From: JAVBJN01 sp031546985
Lineage (GTDB): Bacteria; Bacteroidota; Bacteroidia; Chitinophagales; Chitinophagaceae
DNA: 35,460 nucleotides
Assembly: GCA_031546985.1 (NCBI GenBank)
Contig: JAVBJN010000007.1
Span: 1 to 35,460, forward strand
Reading direction: 5' to 3'
Shown here: positions 7,847 to 15,718 of the stretch, piece after piece
Layout of the letters: every line of letters starts with the position of its first letter
Position numbering within the stretch: position 1 is the stretch's first letter
Notes under the pieces: generated by a model
The model's database searches: none
What the model saw: the letters and a program-made list of their open reading frames with translations, nothing else
What the model was told of the DNA's origin: nothing
Program-made: the position numbers and the translations under genes

Positions 7847-9394
7847 ATGAAACAGCTAACAATAGCCTTTGCGCTGTGTTGTATGTTATTCGGCGCAACA
7901 CAAGGATTCTCACAAAATTTCGGTATGCCTACTATACCGACACCGCAGCCTGCGACTATGCCCAGGTATGATAACTTTGGGCAACAGCCAACACCGCAAC
8001 CTGGCTATAGACCGCCAGGGCAAGTACAGATGGGGGCAACTTCTGAAGATATTCTGCGGCAAGCCAATCGGAATAATCCTTATTACGGTGCGGGCAGTGA
8101 TCCCGCAAGTATCCAAAGAGCAAATGAAGCATGGATACATAATCAGATGATGAATGACCCCGCCTACAATCCTGCCCTGCGAAATGGTGTCAGCAATAAT
8201 TCTCCTATTAACAAACAACAGGAACTATTAAGGGATTTACAGGACATTGTAAATATGGACAATGGCAGGGCAGCCGCAAGCGGAAGCCTGTATGAAGACT
8301 ATAACTCCCCGGATTTTGCAGCAAAAACAAAACCTTATACTGATGCCTTACAAACGCTGAAAGACATGCTTTCCGGTAAACGTAAGATGTCTATTGCTGA
8401 AGCCTATTTTACAATGGAGAATGCTTACGGTGAGGCTTATCTTACACACACTGAATTTAGAAGCACCATCCAACAATCTGCTGATTTCATCAGGCAATGG
8501 ATGATACAGCACAACCTGAACCTTAAAAATAATGCAGACATTAATTACGCTGTTCAGCAATTCATGGGTGAGGAGTTAAACATTGTCGTTTCCAAACAAA
8601 ACAACGACAAAGGGCAAACAGTAGGAACAATATCGCACAAGCCTTTTAAATACGATTTTAGCGATTACACTGGCGATAAAGATCATAAGAACTTTTTCGT
8701 TACCAAATGTTTGGCGACTGGCACTGGTCAATGTAATTCGTTGCCTGCCGTCTACCTTGTCCTTGTGGAAGCATTAGGAGGTAAAGCATATTTAGCGATT
8801 GCTCCTCAACATTCGCTGGTGAAATATCCTGACAATAAAGGGAATATAAGGAATTATGAACCGACATCCCATTGGAACATTACTAATGAATGGTATTACG
8901 ACAATATGTTTGTAAGTAAGCAGGCTGCCATGAACAAAGTATATCTAAGTCCCTGGGCTGGCAAGCAAGTAGTCGCCGATATTGTTTTGCAGCTTTCCTT
9001 TGGGTATTTTCGGAAATATGGTGCAGCAGATGGGAAGCTCCTTAATGAGTGTGTGAATATAGCAAAACTGTTCTTCCCGCAAAACAATAACCTGATACTC
9101 TATTTCAATTTAAGCAATCAATATGGCGGTGAATTGGTGCGCGTATTGAGAAAAAATGGGATAAGCAGATTAGATGATATAAGCAAGTCGCCGGAAGCAC
9201 AAAAGGCATTTGAGAAATGGCAAGCCAATGAGCATATAATTGAAGGACTTGGCTACCAGGATCAGCCCAAAGATATGTACGAGGAAATGATGAAATACCA
9301 TGAATTTAGAGGGCAGGTACAGACAGATCAGCATTTTGACGGGAAACAAAAAAGAAGTCTTTTTATCAAATCAAATTCCACACAAGTAAAATAA
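7847..9394 (+). CDS. Secreted protein with transglutaminase-like (Cys-His) domain
   Basis: A 515-residue exported protein. The N-terminal signal peptide is about residues 1-23 (cleavage after 'GFSQ'-like sequence), then comes a Pro/Gln-rich low-complexity stretch (about 25-70). The middle part has 'GTGQCNSLPAVYLVLVEALG' with Cys296 and 'IAPQHSLVKY' with His322, the spacing and context of a transglutaminase/SirB1-type cysteine fold. The third catalytic residue is uncertain. The downstream protein has the same layout ('MSIAEAYFTMENAY' here resembles 'LSYERAIFILENAW' there, then a GTGxC motif), so the two are paralogues. The genes are 8 bp apart, in one operon behind the 7691 promoter. Substrate unknown; a processing or crosslinking role for the toxin-like partner is inference. 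Confidence 0.72.
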   Translation: MKQLTIAFALCCMLFGATQGFSQNFGMPTIPTPQPATMPRYDNFGQQPTPQPGYRPPGQVQMGATSEDILRQANRNNPYYGAGSDPASIQRANEAWIHNQMMNDPAYNPALRNGVSNNSPINKQQELLRDLQDIVNMDNGRAAASGSLYEDYNSPDFAAKTKPYTDALQTLKDMLSGKRKMSIAEAYFTMENAYGEAYLTHTEFRSTIQQSADFIRQWMIQHNLNLKNNADINYAVQQFMGEELNIVVSKQNNDKGQTVGTISHKPFKYDFSDYTGDKDHKNFFVTKCLATGTGQCNSLPAVYLVLVEALGGKAYLAIAPQHSLVKYPDNKGNIRNYEPTSHWNITNEWYYDNMFVSKQAAMNKVYLSPWAGKQVVADIVLQLSFGYFRKYGAADGKLLNECVNIAKLFFPQNNNLILYFNLSNQYGGELVRVLRKNGISRLDDISKSPEAQKAFEKWQANEHIIEGLGYQDQPKDMYEEMMKYHEFRGQVQTDQHFDGKQKRSLFIKSNSTQVK

Positions 9395-9402
9395 CTAACT
9401 CT

Positions 9403-11448
9403 ATGAAGCGCTGTTTATTTGTACTCATCATTCTGATATTAGGAATGGCAGAACCTATGCAGGCACAGCAAATGCCGAATGTAACAATTGAGCAATCAAA
9501 GTCATACTATGAAAATGCCAGGCTGGAAATAGAATCCATGCTCAATGGTCAACAACCTCTGAGTTATGAAAGAGCCATCTTCATTTTAGAAAATGCCTGG
9601 TACGATAATAAAATGAATTTCAATTCTTTTCAGAGATATTTAGATAAAGGCGTTAATCGTATTCGGTATATTATGTCACGAGCAGACATTAAGGCTAAGA
9701 CTAACAATGTATCAAATTTTTGGGATGCGCTCCGGGAAAAGGACAGGGCTGACAAAGGATACTTGGGAAAGACACTTTCAAATTACGCAATCTTTGAATA
9801 TATGACTGATACAAGTCTTTTTATTGGAAAAGCAGGCATTACTTATCACTTCCCATACACTTACGCATATGCAGATCCCTTTGGTAGTATTGACTGGAAA
9901 AATACGCAGGTAAAGAATTTGCTAAGAAACGGAACAGGTAATTGTTTTGCATTGGCTTCCCTATTTAAAATATATGCGGATAGACTAAGCTCCAATGCAA
10001 GTATTTGTACGGCTCCCGGACATATTTATATAACGCATAAAGATGATGAAGGGCGGCAATATAATATTGAAATTGCAAGCAAGGTATTTCCGGGAATTGG
10101 TACTTTATCTACATTAACGCATACGACGCAAGATGCAATTGTAAATGATATTTCGCTGCGGCAATTAAATGAAAAGCAATCGGTTGCTCTTTGTCTGGTT
10201 TATCTTGCAAAAGGCTACCAACACAAATTTTATATTAAAGATGATGACGGGTTTATGATGAGCTGCTCAAATTTAGCTTTGAAATTTGATAGCCTGAACC
10301 TAAATGCTATGCTACTGAAAGCTGAAATCATGGAAGATCAGATTATTCAGCGGGGCAATAAAATTTCTCAACTCCAGTCAGATCGAGCATTTAAGGACTA
10401 CGAGCAATTGATTACTCGACTTTATAAACTTGGGTATAGGGAAATGCCTCTTAGCATGAAGAACATTTTGATAAAGGGTTGGATGAAAGACACCGTTTCC
10501 ACGCTTGCGGCTGCTAATTACCGTTCAGTGGAAGCTGAGTCCAAAATACCGGCGACAAGAAAAGCAAGTCTATCATGGGGGCTGTTTGAAGAAGAAATTG
10601 CGGACAAGCCTATAGAAAAATATGGGCGAACAGTGTACAATTCAAAGAAAAAGAAAATTGAAAAGTTTGTCAAGGAAGATGTGCTATATAACGACTATAA
10701 TTTTGATCCGGTTCTATTTGCTCTGAGTGTTGACCCCTTAGCGCACAAATTCCCTCATCAATCCCCTTACAGCGCTTTTGGAAATAATCCTATCTTTTAT
10801 ATTGACGTTGGTGGGGCATTCCAATATCCTGCCAGCAAAGCAGCAAGCTATACTAAAGACTATCCAATGATTACTAAATATTTTGCCAACAATATCCAAA
10901 ACGATGTATTAAAAAGCACTACAGTCATGCAGGGAATGGCAAAGTATAGCGAAGGAAATCTTACAAAAGCCCAAATTACAAAGGATACAAAATGGGGCGA
11001 GAAGTCAAGCCCAACAATTGTATTTAACGCGGAGCTGAAATCCGATGAAACGACCGGATTTTTTGGACGATATGATGCCAGTACCAACACAATAAATCTA
11101 AGTACAGATATGGCTGACAGAATTGAGAAGGTTTTTCAAACCGGTACTGAAAAAGAAAAGCTGGCTGCAGCTTATGAGCTATTTTCTACAACGACCCATG
11201 AAGAAGTACATCGAGGTGATTATTTAGACGGCCAAAGGCAAACGGATATGGACGCATCGGGATGGGGTGGTGAACCTGGATCGGCTTTTATGGGTGATGT
11301 ATTTGAATCTAAGGACGTGGAATCAGACGGACAAATTTTTAGGGTTAATACAGTTAAGAGTGTGCATGGGGATTCAGGTGAGTTAATAGAAATGCAAAAA
11401 CAGCCGGGCGGTAGAGCCGATGTCATCCCTACTATCCCTACTCGATAA
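9403..11448 (+). CDS. Secreted polymorphic toxin candidate: transglutaminase-like, Rhs junction, HExxH domain
   Basis: A 681-residue protein with a signal peptide (about 1-21, 'AEPMQAQQ'). The N-terminal half carries a transglutaminase-like motif 'NGTGNCFALASL' (Cys181) and 'APGHIYI' (His207), as in the preceding paralogue. At about residues 430-465 it reads 'LSVDPLAHKFPHQSPYSAF' and 'GNNPIFYIDVGG', the classic end of an Rhs core that precedes a variable C-terminal toxin. The final 215 residues are a different domain with 'TTTHEEVHRGD' (His599, Glu600, His603), an HExxH zinc-metallopeptidase signature, and no obvious relation to the front half. This is the architecture of a polymorphic toxin. 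Downstream small genes are immunity candidates. The family reading is from motifs only; toxicity is not shown. Confidence 0.72.
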   Translation: MKRCLFVLIILILGMAEPMQAQQMPNVTIEQSKSYYENARLEIESMLNGQQPLSYERAIFILENAWYDNKMNFNSFQRYLDKGVNRIRYIMSRADIKAKTNNVSNFWDALREKDRADKGYLGKTLSNYAIFEYMTDTSLFIGKAGITYHFPYTYAYADPFGSIDWKNTQVKNLLRNGTGNCFALASLFKIYADRLSSNASICTAPGHIYITHKDDEGRQYNIEIASKVFPGIGTLSTLTHTTQDAIVNDISLRQLNEKQSVALCLVYLAKGYQHKFYIKDDDGFMMSCSNLALKFDSLNLNAMLLKAEIMEDQIIQRGNKISQLQSDRAFKDYEQLITRLYKLGYREMPLSMKNILIKGWMKDTVSTLAAANYRSVEAESKIPATRKASLSWGLFEEEIADKPIEKYGRTVYNSKKKKIEKFVKEDVLYNDYNFDPVLFALSVDPLAHKFPHQSPYSAFGNNPIFYIDVGGAFQYPASKAASYTKDYPMITKYFANNIQNDVLKSTTVMQGMAKYSEGNLTKAQITKDTKWGEKSSPTIVFNAELKSDETTGFFGRYDASTNTINLSTDMADRIEKVFQTGTEKEKLAAAYELFSTTTHEEVHRGDYLDGQRQTDMDASGWGGEPGSAFMGDVFESKDVESDGQIFRVNTVKSVHGDSGELIEMQKQPGGRADVIPTIPTR

Positions 11449-11458
11449 ATAATAGACA

Positions 11459-12094
11459 ATGAAAGTGATTTTTTTAAACACGCTATTCTTATTTAGCTTC
11501 GCTATTGGATACAGTCAAAAATGTGTAGTAGCCAATGCAAAAGAAAATGTGGCTTACGTTAGTGTACCAAACCCTTTAGAAGTTGCGGTAAATGGCTATT
11601 TGTGCAAGAATTTTGATGTAAGTACGGACAATGGTAAGATAGAAGTAGGTAGTGAATCTTGTTCTTACACCTATTATCCTGGGAAAATAGGAAATGCAGA
11701 TATAATCATTAGCGACAAAAAGTCTAAAAAAGTGTTAGGCCGTGTGCGCTTCCGTATCAAAGATATACCCTTGCCGCTTGCGAAGGTAGCAGGCAAAAGT
11801 GGGGGCGATATTCGCAGAAACGTTTTAAAAGCGCAGATGGGAATTACGTCAGTTTTCGAAGGCTTTGATTTTGATGCACGATTTCCTATAGAAAGATTTA
11901 CGGTTAGAATCTATAGGGATAAAAAAATCATTTTTGAAGAAAAAACTGAAGGTGCAAAGTTCAACACACCAACAAAGATTGCTTTTGACAAGGTACAAGA
12001 ATATGATAGGATTGTATTTACAGATATTGACTGCAAAATGCCTGAAGGTAGAACCCGCATATTATCCCAAATTGAGTTTAGAATACTTGAATGA
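11459..12094 (+). CDS. Secreted GldM C-terminal-domain protein
   Basis: A 211-residue exported protein with a signal peptide (about 1-19, ending 'AIGYSQ'). The body matches the C-terminal periplasmic domains of GldM, the shaft protein of type 9 secretion and gliding: 'VPNPLEVAVNG' opens the first Ig-like unit. 'RVRFRIKDIPLPLAKVAGKSGGD', 'LKAQMGI', 'FEGFDFDARF' and 'MPEGRTRILSQIEF' follow in GldM order. The N-terminal helical and membrane parts of GldM are absent. It starts 10 bp after the toxin-like gene, so it is part of that operon, and it overlaps the next small ORF (ATGA at 12091). It could connect the toxin with the type 9 machinery or act as an immunity protein; both are inference. Confidence 0.75.
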   Translation: MKVIFLNTLFLFSFAIGYSQKCVVANAKENVAYVSVPNPLEVAVNGYLCKNFDVSTDNGKIEVGSESCSYTYYPGKIGNADIIISDKKSKKVLGRVRFRIKDIPLPLAKVAGKSGGDIRRNVLKAQMGITSVFEGFDFDARFPIERFTVRIYRDKKIIFEEKTEGAKFNTPTKIAFDKVQEYDRIVFTDIDCKMPEGRTRILSQIEFRILE

Positions 12095-12252
12095 AAGTAA
12101 AGCCATACATGTTCGATCAAGTCAATGAATATGCGAAAAATGTATATGGTAAAACTTTGCAGCAGAATGAATTTAAAGTTCAAAATATTTCTTACAAACT
12201 GGATAAACTTATTAGGGATATTCATTGCTGTTTATTTGTCCTCGGCAATTAG
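12091..12252 (+). CDS. Possible 53-residue overlapping gene, unknown function
   Basis: An ATG at 12091 overlaps the TGA of the GldM-like gene (ATGA), a typical translational coupling. It opens a 53-codon frame beginning 'MKVKPYMFDQVNEYAKNVYG'. The first 40 residues are polar and look protein-like, with 'LQQNEFKVQNISYKLDKL'; the last dozen overlap the start of the membrane gene in another frame. It may be a real short gene, or the N-terminus of a longer gene shortened by a frameshift. Not recognised. Confidence 0.35.
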   Translation: MKVKPYMFDQVNEYAKNVYGKTLQQNEFKVQNISYKLDKLIRDIHCCLFVLGN

Positions 12253-12550
12253 CGAATTATTTATATCAGGTGACGCTATAGTAGGATTTGTCGGAGGATT
12301 ATTCGGTATCATATTTTACGGCTTTTTGTTTTGGATGGGCTTTATATCCGCAATGTTTTTATTGGACTTTATCTTGATGAATAAGAATAAGGAAAAATTA
12401 AGACTAAAACTGCTTATTGAATGGGGCGTTGTAAGCGCCCCATTTATCTATTGGTTTATACAATATACCCAATGGGTATTTTTGGTTGCTGTAATTACTT
12501 TCTTATGTACTCAAATTATTAGAGGACAAAAAATATTAGCAATGATATGA
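12167..12550 (+). CDS. Multi-pass membrane protein, possible immunity protein
   Basis: A 127-residue, very hydrophobic protein with about four membrane helices: one near residues 11-28, one around 'GFVGGLFGIIFYGFLFWMG', one near 60 and one at the C-terminus ('VFLVAVITFLC'). The cytoplasmic-type loop 'MNKNKEKLRLK' is basic. ATG at 12167 ('MNLKFKIFLTNW') gives a clean N-terminus; an ATG at 12125 would add 14 residues that overlap the small ORF at 12091. Its stop overlaps the next start (ATGA at 12547). The position after a toxin-like gene and the small size fit an immunity protein, but the family is not recognised. Confidence 0.55.
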   Translation: MNLKFKIFLTNWINLLGIFIAVYLSSAISELFISGDAIVGFVGGLFGIIFYGFLFWMGFISAMFLLDFILMNKNKEKLRLKLLIEWGVVSAPFIYWFIQYTQWVFLVAVITFLCTQIIRGQKILAMI

Positions 12551-12891
12551 GAAAGCTATTACCATTACCCTTAATTGTTCTGATCTTGCTTATTTCCTGC
12601 GTGTACGCGCAGAAAATAAGTCAAGCAAAACTTGTTGGCACATGGGTTTTGAATAAAAACCAAATTAATTATCCTATTATTATTTTTGAAAATAAGGAGG
12701 CCATTTTCAAAAGCAGGGGTGATACTATTTATCGCTTTAATTATTCTGTTCGAGGTCAAGAACTTATTCTAACTGACATCAATAAAAATGTATCAAAGGC
12801 CATAATAGTGAACTTATCAAAGGATACATTAATTTTTAGAAGCCTATTGGAGAATAAGGAGGAGCAACATTATTTGAGAAAACGGAAATGA
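12547..12891 (+). CDS. Small lipoprotein, lipocalin-like domain
   Basis: A 114-residue protein with a hydrophobic signal sequence and a probable lipobox 'LLISC' (Cys at about 18), so likely a lipoprotein. The mature part starts 'KLVGTWVLNKN' and continues as alternating strands ('IIIFENKEAIFKSRGD', 'YSVRGQELILTDI', 'LSKDTLIFRSL'), the pattern of Bacteroidota lipocalin-like proteins. Its ATG overlaps the stop of the membrane gene, so the two are coupled. It could be an envelope-located immunity protein; the fold call is moderate. Confidence 0.6.
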   Translation: MRKLLPLPLIVLILLISCVYAQKISQAKLVGTWVLNKNQINYPIIIFENKEAIFKSRGDTIYRFNYSVRGQELILTDINKNVSKAIIVNLSKDTLIFRSLLENKEEQHYLRKRK

Positions 12892-12951
12892 CAACATAAG
12901 AACCGATCAATGAATCCACAATTGAATTTAGAATAGTTGAACAATGGATAT

Positions 12952-13476
12952 ATGAGAAACCTGTTAACCTTAATTGCTTTGATTGCACTTATTTCCTGTT
13001 CTTTCGGTAAGGAAAAGTCAGAAGGTTTCAAGCTAAGTAATCTGAAATTTAAGTCCATTTTCGGTTATAGCACCAGTGATAGCATACAGGCTTATTGCTT
13101 ACTTGGTACAGGATTTTTAAGAGCGCGTTTCTCCCCTAATGCTGACAGTTTAATAGATGCCTGGATCAACAATCATCCGAATGCAATCACAATTCCGATC
13201 TCAACAATTGACGAGCCTAATCATAAGCTAACTTATTGCTGGCTGGTTGATAATGGCGACACCATAAACAATTATTTAATTAAAAATGGCTGTTTCCCAG
13301 GAGGGGCAATGATGCACCCTGAATCATCTACGGCCAAAGTGAAAATAAAAATCCATATTGATAGAAAGGGGTACAGTACTTTTATTAAACAAATACAGTG
13401 TGCTGAGATTTTTGCCAAAAAGAATAAACTTGGAATTTGGAGTACTGAATTAATTACTAAGAATAATCGTGAATGA
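12952..13476 (+). CDS. Lipoprotein with weak nuclease-fold similarity, unknown function
   Basis: About 174 residues from the ATG at 12952; an ATG at 12937 would add five. The signal sequence ends in 'ALISCS', a good lipobox. The later part contains 'CWLVDNGDTINNYLIKNG' and 'AEIFAKKNKLGIWS', which recall the C-terminal end of staphylococcal-nuclease-fold proteins. However, the catalytic Arg/Glu residues are not evident, so an enzyme is unlikely. It is the last gene of the run that starts at 7847, 60 bp after the lipocalin-like gene. An immunity-like role is inference. Confidence 0.5.
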   Translation: MRNLLTLIALIALISCSFGKEKSEGFKLSNLKFKSIFGYSTSDSIQAYCLLGTGFLRARFSPNADSLIDAWINNHPNAITIPISTIDEPNHKLTYCWLVDNGDTINNYLIKNGCFPGGAMMHPESSTAKVKIKIHIDRKGYSTFIKQIQCAEIFAKKNKLGIWSTELITKNNRE

Positions 13477-13844
13477 CTGTCCTTTCTAATCAAACTGTAT
13501 AATTCTGTAGCATCAAGCTATTTGACTTGTCCTAAATCTGTATCAAAACCGTTTCTTCAAGTAATTTGTAAGTAATCAAACCGCCGAAATCCGTAACTAT
13601 CCCTAACAATTCAACCTAAAATGGTATCAGGACTGCGGATTTTTGTAATCCGAAGTGGTTAGCGTTCCTTAGCGTAAGGCTTTACGATGATTATCCCTAA
13701 AATGTGCCTTACGGGAATTACTAAGCACTTTGTATCATCAGAATTTCGGTTGACAGACAATAAACTAATGAAATAAATATACAATTTTCAGACATTAAAT
13801 TACTTCCCGTATGTTGCGTCAATAAATGAGCAAGATGCCACTTT
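13477..13844. other. 368-bp noncoding gap with short inverted repeats
   Basis: No convincing gene. The gap holds AAATCCG near 13589 with CGGATTT near 13636, and the hairpin CCTTA-GCG-TAAGG near 13667-13679. These could terminate the upstream operon, but no long T tract follows them, so the role is unclear. Confidence 0.3.
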
Positions 13845-14621
13845 ATGAAAGCCTTCCAAACACTCATACTTATTTTGACTGTTAACATTTGTTCTGCACA
13901 GACAAGCCTTGACAGTATGATTATTAAATTGCAACGCGCTGACTTTGGCGATGTGTATCACGTAAAGGATAGTATTATAAATAGAGGTAAAGAAGCGATT
14001 CCAAAATTGATTACGCTTTTAAAAGACACTTCCTTTGTAAAACTGAAAAACACTGCTGACTTGATTTATCCAGGTGCGGATCAGTATTATGGTCACGGTT
14101 GGATAGTGAATTATGACATTGATTGGATTTCCGTTCGTGCAGCCTGGTTATTGGAAGAAATCACCTTTCAAAATTTCGGGTATCTTGAAAACACGATTAG
14201 TGAAGACCAACTAATGAAATTACATCAACAGGATTATGCTACTTACTTGCAGACCGGTAGCCATTCCGTTGATTTTAAAAACAAGACGCTAAGACAAAAG
14301 CTAATTATTTACAGACAAATACTTGCGGACAGCGTTTCCCAATGGTGGAATAAAAGTCAAAGTAGCTGGACGAGGTTTAAGGCAATAAAAGAAGCACTCT
14401 CCAGTACTGACGAACAAAGACAAAGCTTCGCATTACATTTCCTTCGGTTTGATGAAACAAAATGTGATGGATTGACTCGTTACAGTTATAAAAAAGAGCT
14501 ATTGCCGTTAGTGCGAAAAATTAAGAATAGGAAAAGCAACGAAGCAGAACAAGCTAAATTGTTACTTGATGATGACGAATATTATTGGCTTAAAATCAAA
14601 ACGAACAAAAGCGGCAGTTAA
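13845..14621 (+). CDS. Exported HEAT-like protein, possible immunity protein
   Basis: A 258-residue protein with an N-terminal signal peptide (about 1-18, 'NICSAQ'). The body is helical: 'IINRGKEAIPKLITLLKD' resembles a HEAT repeat, and later helices include 'WISVRAAWLLEEITFQNFGY'. Similar secreted HEAT-like proteins are found near polymorphic toxin loci of Bacteroidota, and this gene lies in the same cargo block, but 370 bp separates it from the preceding run, so it is probably transcribed on its own. The reading frame shifts into another open frame at its end (see 14566-14763). Function unknown. Confidence 0.6.
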   Translation: MKAFQTLILILTVNICSAQTSLDSMIIKLQRADFGDVYHVKDSIINRGKEAIPKLITLLKDTSFVKLKNTADLIYPGADQYYGHGWIVNYDIDWISVRAAWLLEEITFQNFGYLENTISEDQLMKLHQQDYATYLQTGSHSVDFKNKTLRQKLIIYRQILADSVSQWWNKSQSSWTRFKAIKEALSSTDEQRQSFALHFLRFDETKCDGLTRYSYKKELLPLVRKIKNRKSNEAEQAKLLLDDDEYYWLKIKTNKSGS

Positions 14622-14763
14622 CAGAGTAATTGCAATCTATCCCGAAAAATTCAAAGCTAAAGGAGCAGGCGTAATGAATACCGCTTTAAAAATATTGCGG
14701 CAAGAGGATACCATTCTTGATACCGAATCGTCTAAAATTTTAGATAGCTGTATAACCTTGTAA
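14566..14763 (+). pseudogene. Possible C-terminal gene remnant in a shifted frame
   Basis: The +1 frame overlaps the end of the previous gene and runs on for 47 codons past its stop. It reads as protein-like sequence with 'VNRVIAIYPEKFKAKG' and 'ALKILRQEDTILDTESSKIL'. It has no start context of its own. It may be the lost C-terminus of the HEAT-like gene after a frameshift, or the tail of a decayed gene. Confidence 0.3.
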
Positions 14764-14872
14764 CCTTGTAACAACAAATGTTACAAGTGTGTCAAAAATT
14801 ACTGTGTAATGTTTGACATAAAAGTTCCGCAAGCCATTTCATCCCTTTATTTTTGGCAAAACGGGTAATGAA

Positions 14873-15079
14873 ATGTTTATACTAAAATCCTACTCCCGTA
14901 AGGAGCTTGCACAACTTTACTTCCCTGACCTATCCCCCAGAAGTGCTTATATTAACCTGCGTAACTGGCTGCTGGAGTACCGGGAAAAACGACCGGATGC
15001 GCTACAACAGATACAGGGCAGGCGTATTTTCCGAAAATGCGATGTGCTACTAATTGTAGAAATGATAGGGGAACCGTAA
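14873..15079 (+). CDS. DUF4248 family small protein
   Basis: A 68-residue protein that fits the DUF4248 pattern known from Bacteroidota mobile elements: N-terminal 'LKSYSRKELAQLYFPDLSPRSAY', central 'LRNWLLEY' and C-terminal 'LLIVEMIGEP'. The first half looks like a winged-helix or MerR-like DNA-binding helix pair, so a regulatory role is possible, but the family has no established function. It stands alone, followed directly by a terminator whose stem includes its last codons, with the large inverted-repeat region beyond. Confidence 0.78.
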   Translation: MFILKSYSRKELAQLYFPDLSPRSAYINLRNWLLEYREKRPDALQQIQGRRIFRKCDVLLIVEMIGEP

Positions 15080-15092
15080 GGTTCCTTTTTTT
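15070..15092 (+). terminator. Terminator of the DUF4248 gene
   Basis: Stem GGAACC (15070-15075), loop GTAA, stem GGTTCC (15080-15085), then seven T. The stem overlaps the gene's last codons and its stop. Confidence 0.8.
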
Positions 15093-15178
15093 ATGCCCGT
15101 ACCTTCCATATTCCTCTTTTTCTTCATCTGATTCTTCTCAATTTAATGCAACGTTTTTCCCGGATTATACAATTGTGT

Positions 15179-15581
15179 AAAAAATTATACAAATCAGCTA
15201 CATTATACTCCCTGCTCAAAAGCCAATGTAGCACACGATTCCGTTCACTTCTTCTTACTATTTCACGGTAAGTAAAAATGCAACATTTTGCTACAGGTTT
15301 TCAGGTGCGCTGAGCTTTTTTTCTGGACGCTTTTACGAGTGGTTACAATATAAAATCCTCATCCGGTAAAAAGTGCGAAAAAGCGGCAAAGAACGACATC
15401 ACATCATCGTTTTTCTAAAAACCACTTTATAGAATTTTTTTTCTGCCGAAATGGAGGTAGTTATTTGTAGCATTCTATTTTCTGTGAAATAGTAAGAAGA
15501 AGTGTAAAAGACTGCGTGCTACAATTGGAAGAACCGCAGGGAGCCATTTGTTGCAAGATGTAGCAGATTCGTATAATTTTT
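15179..15581. repeat. Long inverted-repeat region, about 115-bp arms, noncoding
   Basis: The left arm (about 15179-15295) is matched in reverse by the right arm (about 15466-15581). They share a perfect 21-bp block (15246-15266 versus 15484-15504), a 20-of-22 match at the outer ends (15181-15202 versus 15559-15580) and CTCCCTGC/GCAGGGAG in between. Six copies of TGTAGC in alternating orientation (15197, 15227, 15290, 15466, 15518, 15559) lie at mirrored positions. The roughly 170-bp centre is AT-rich. No gene is visible. Candidate roles are a replication or transfer origin, a regulatory RNA, or a decayed miniature transposon. Confidence 0.7.
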
Positions 15582-15621
15582 GATACTGTTTTCTAATGCA
15601 CTGCTGATTAGACCTGAAAAG

Positions 15622-15676
15622 AGTATCAAAGAATACAAAATAGTATCAAAGCATACAGTTAAGTACAAAGCATTCA
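15622..15676 (+). repeat. Iteron-like direct repeats with 20-bp period
   Basis: AGTATCAAAGAATACA at 15622-15637 and AGTATCAAAGCATACA at 15642-15657 differ by one base. A degenerate third unit (AGTACAAAGCATTCA) begins at 15662. The period of 20 bp, close to two helical turns, suggests cooperative protein binding on one DNA face. They sit between the inverted repeats and the gene at 15719. Confidence 0.55.
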
Positions 15677-15718
15677 TCGCACTTACTTATACTTGCAGCA
15701 GACTATCATTTTATCCCT

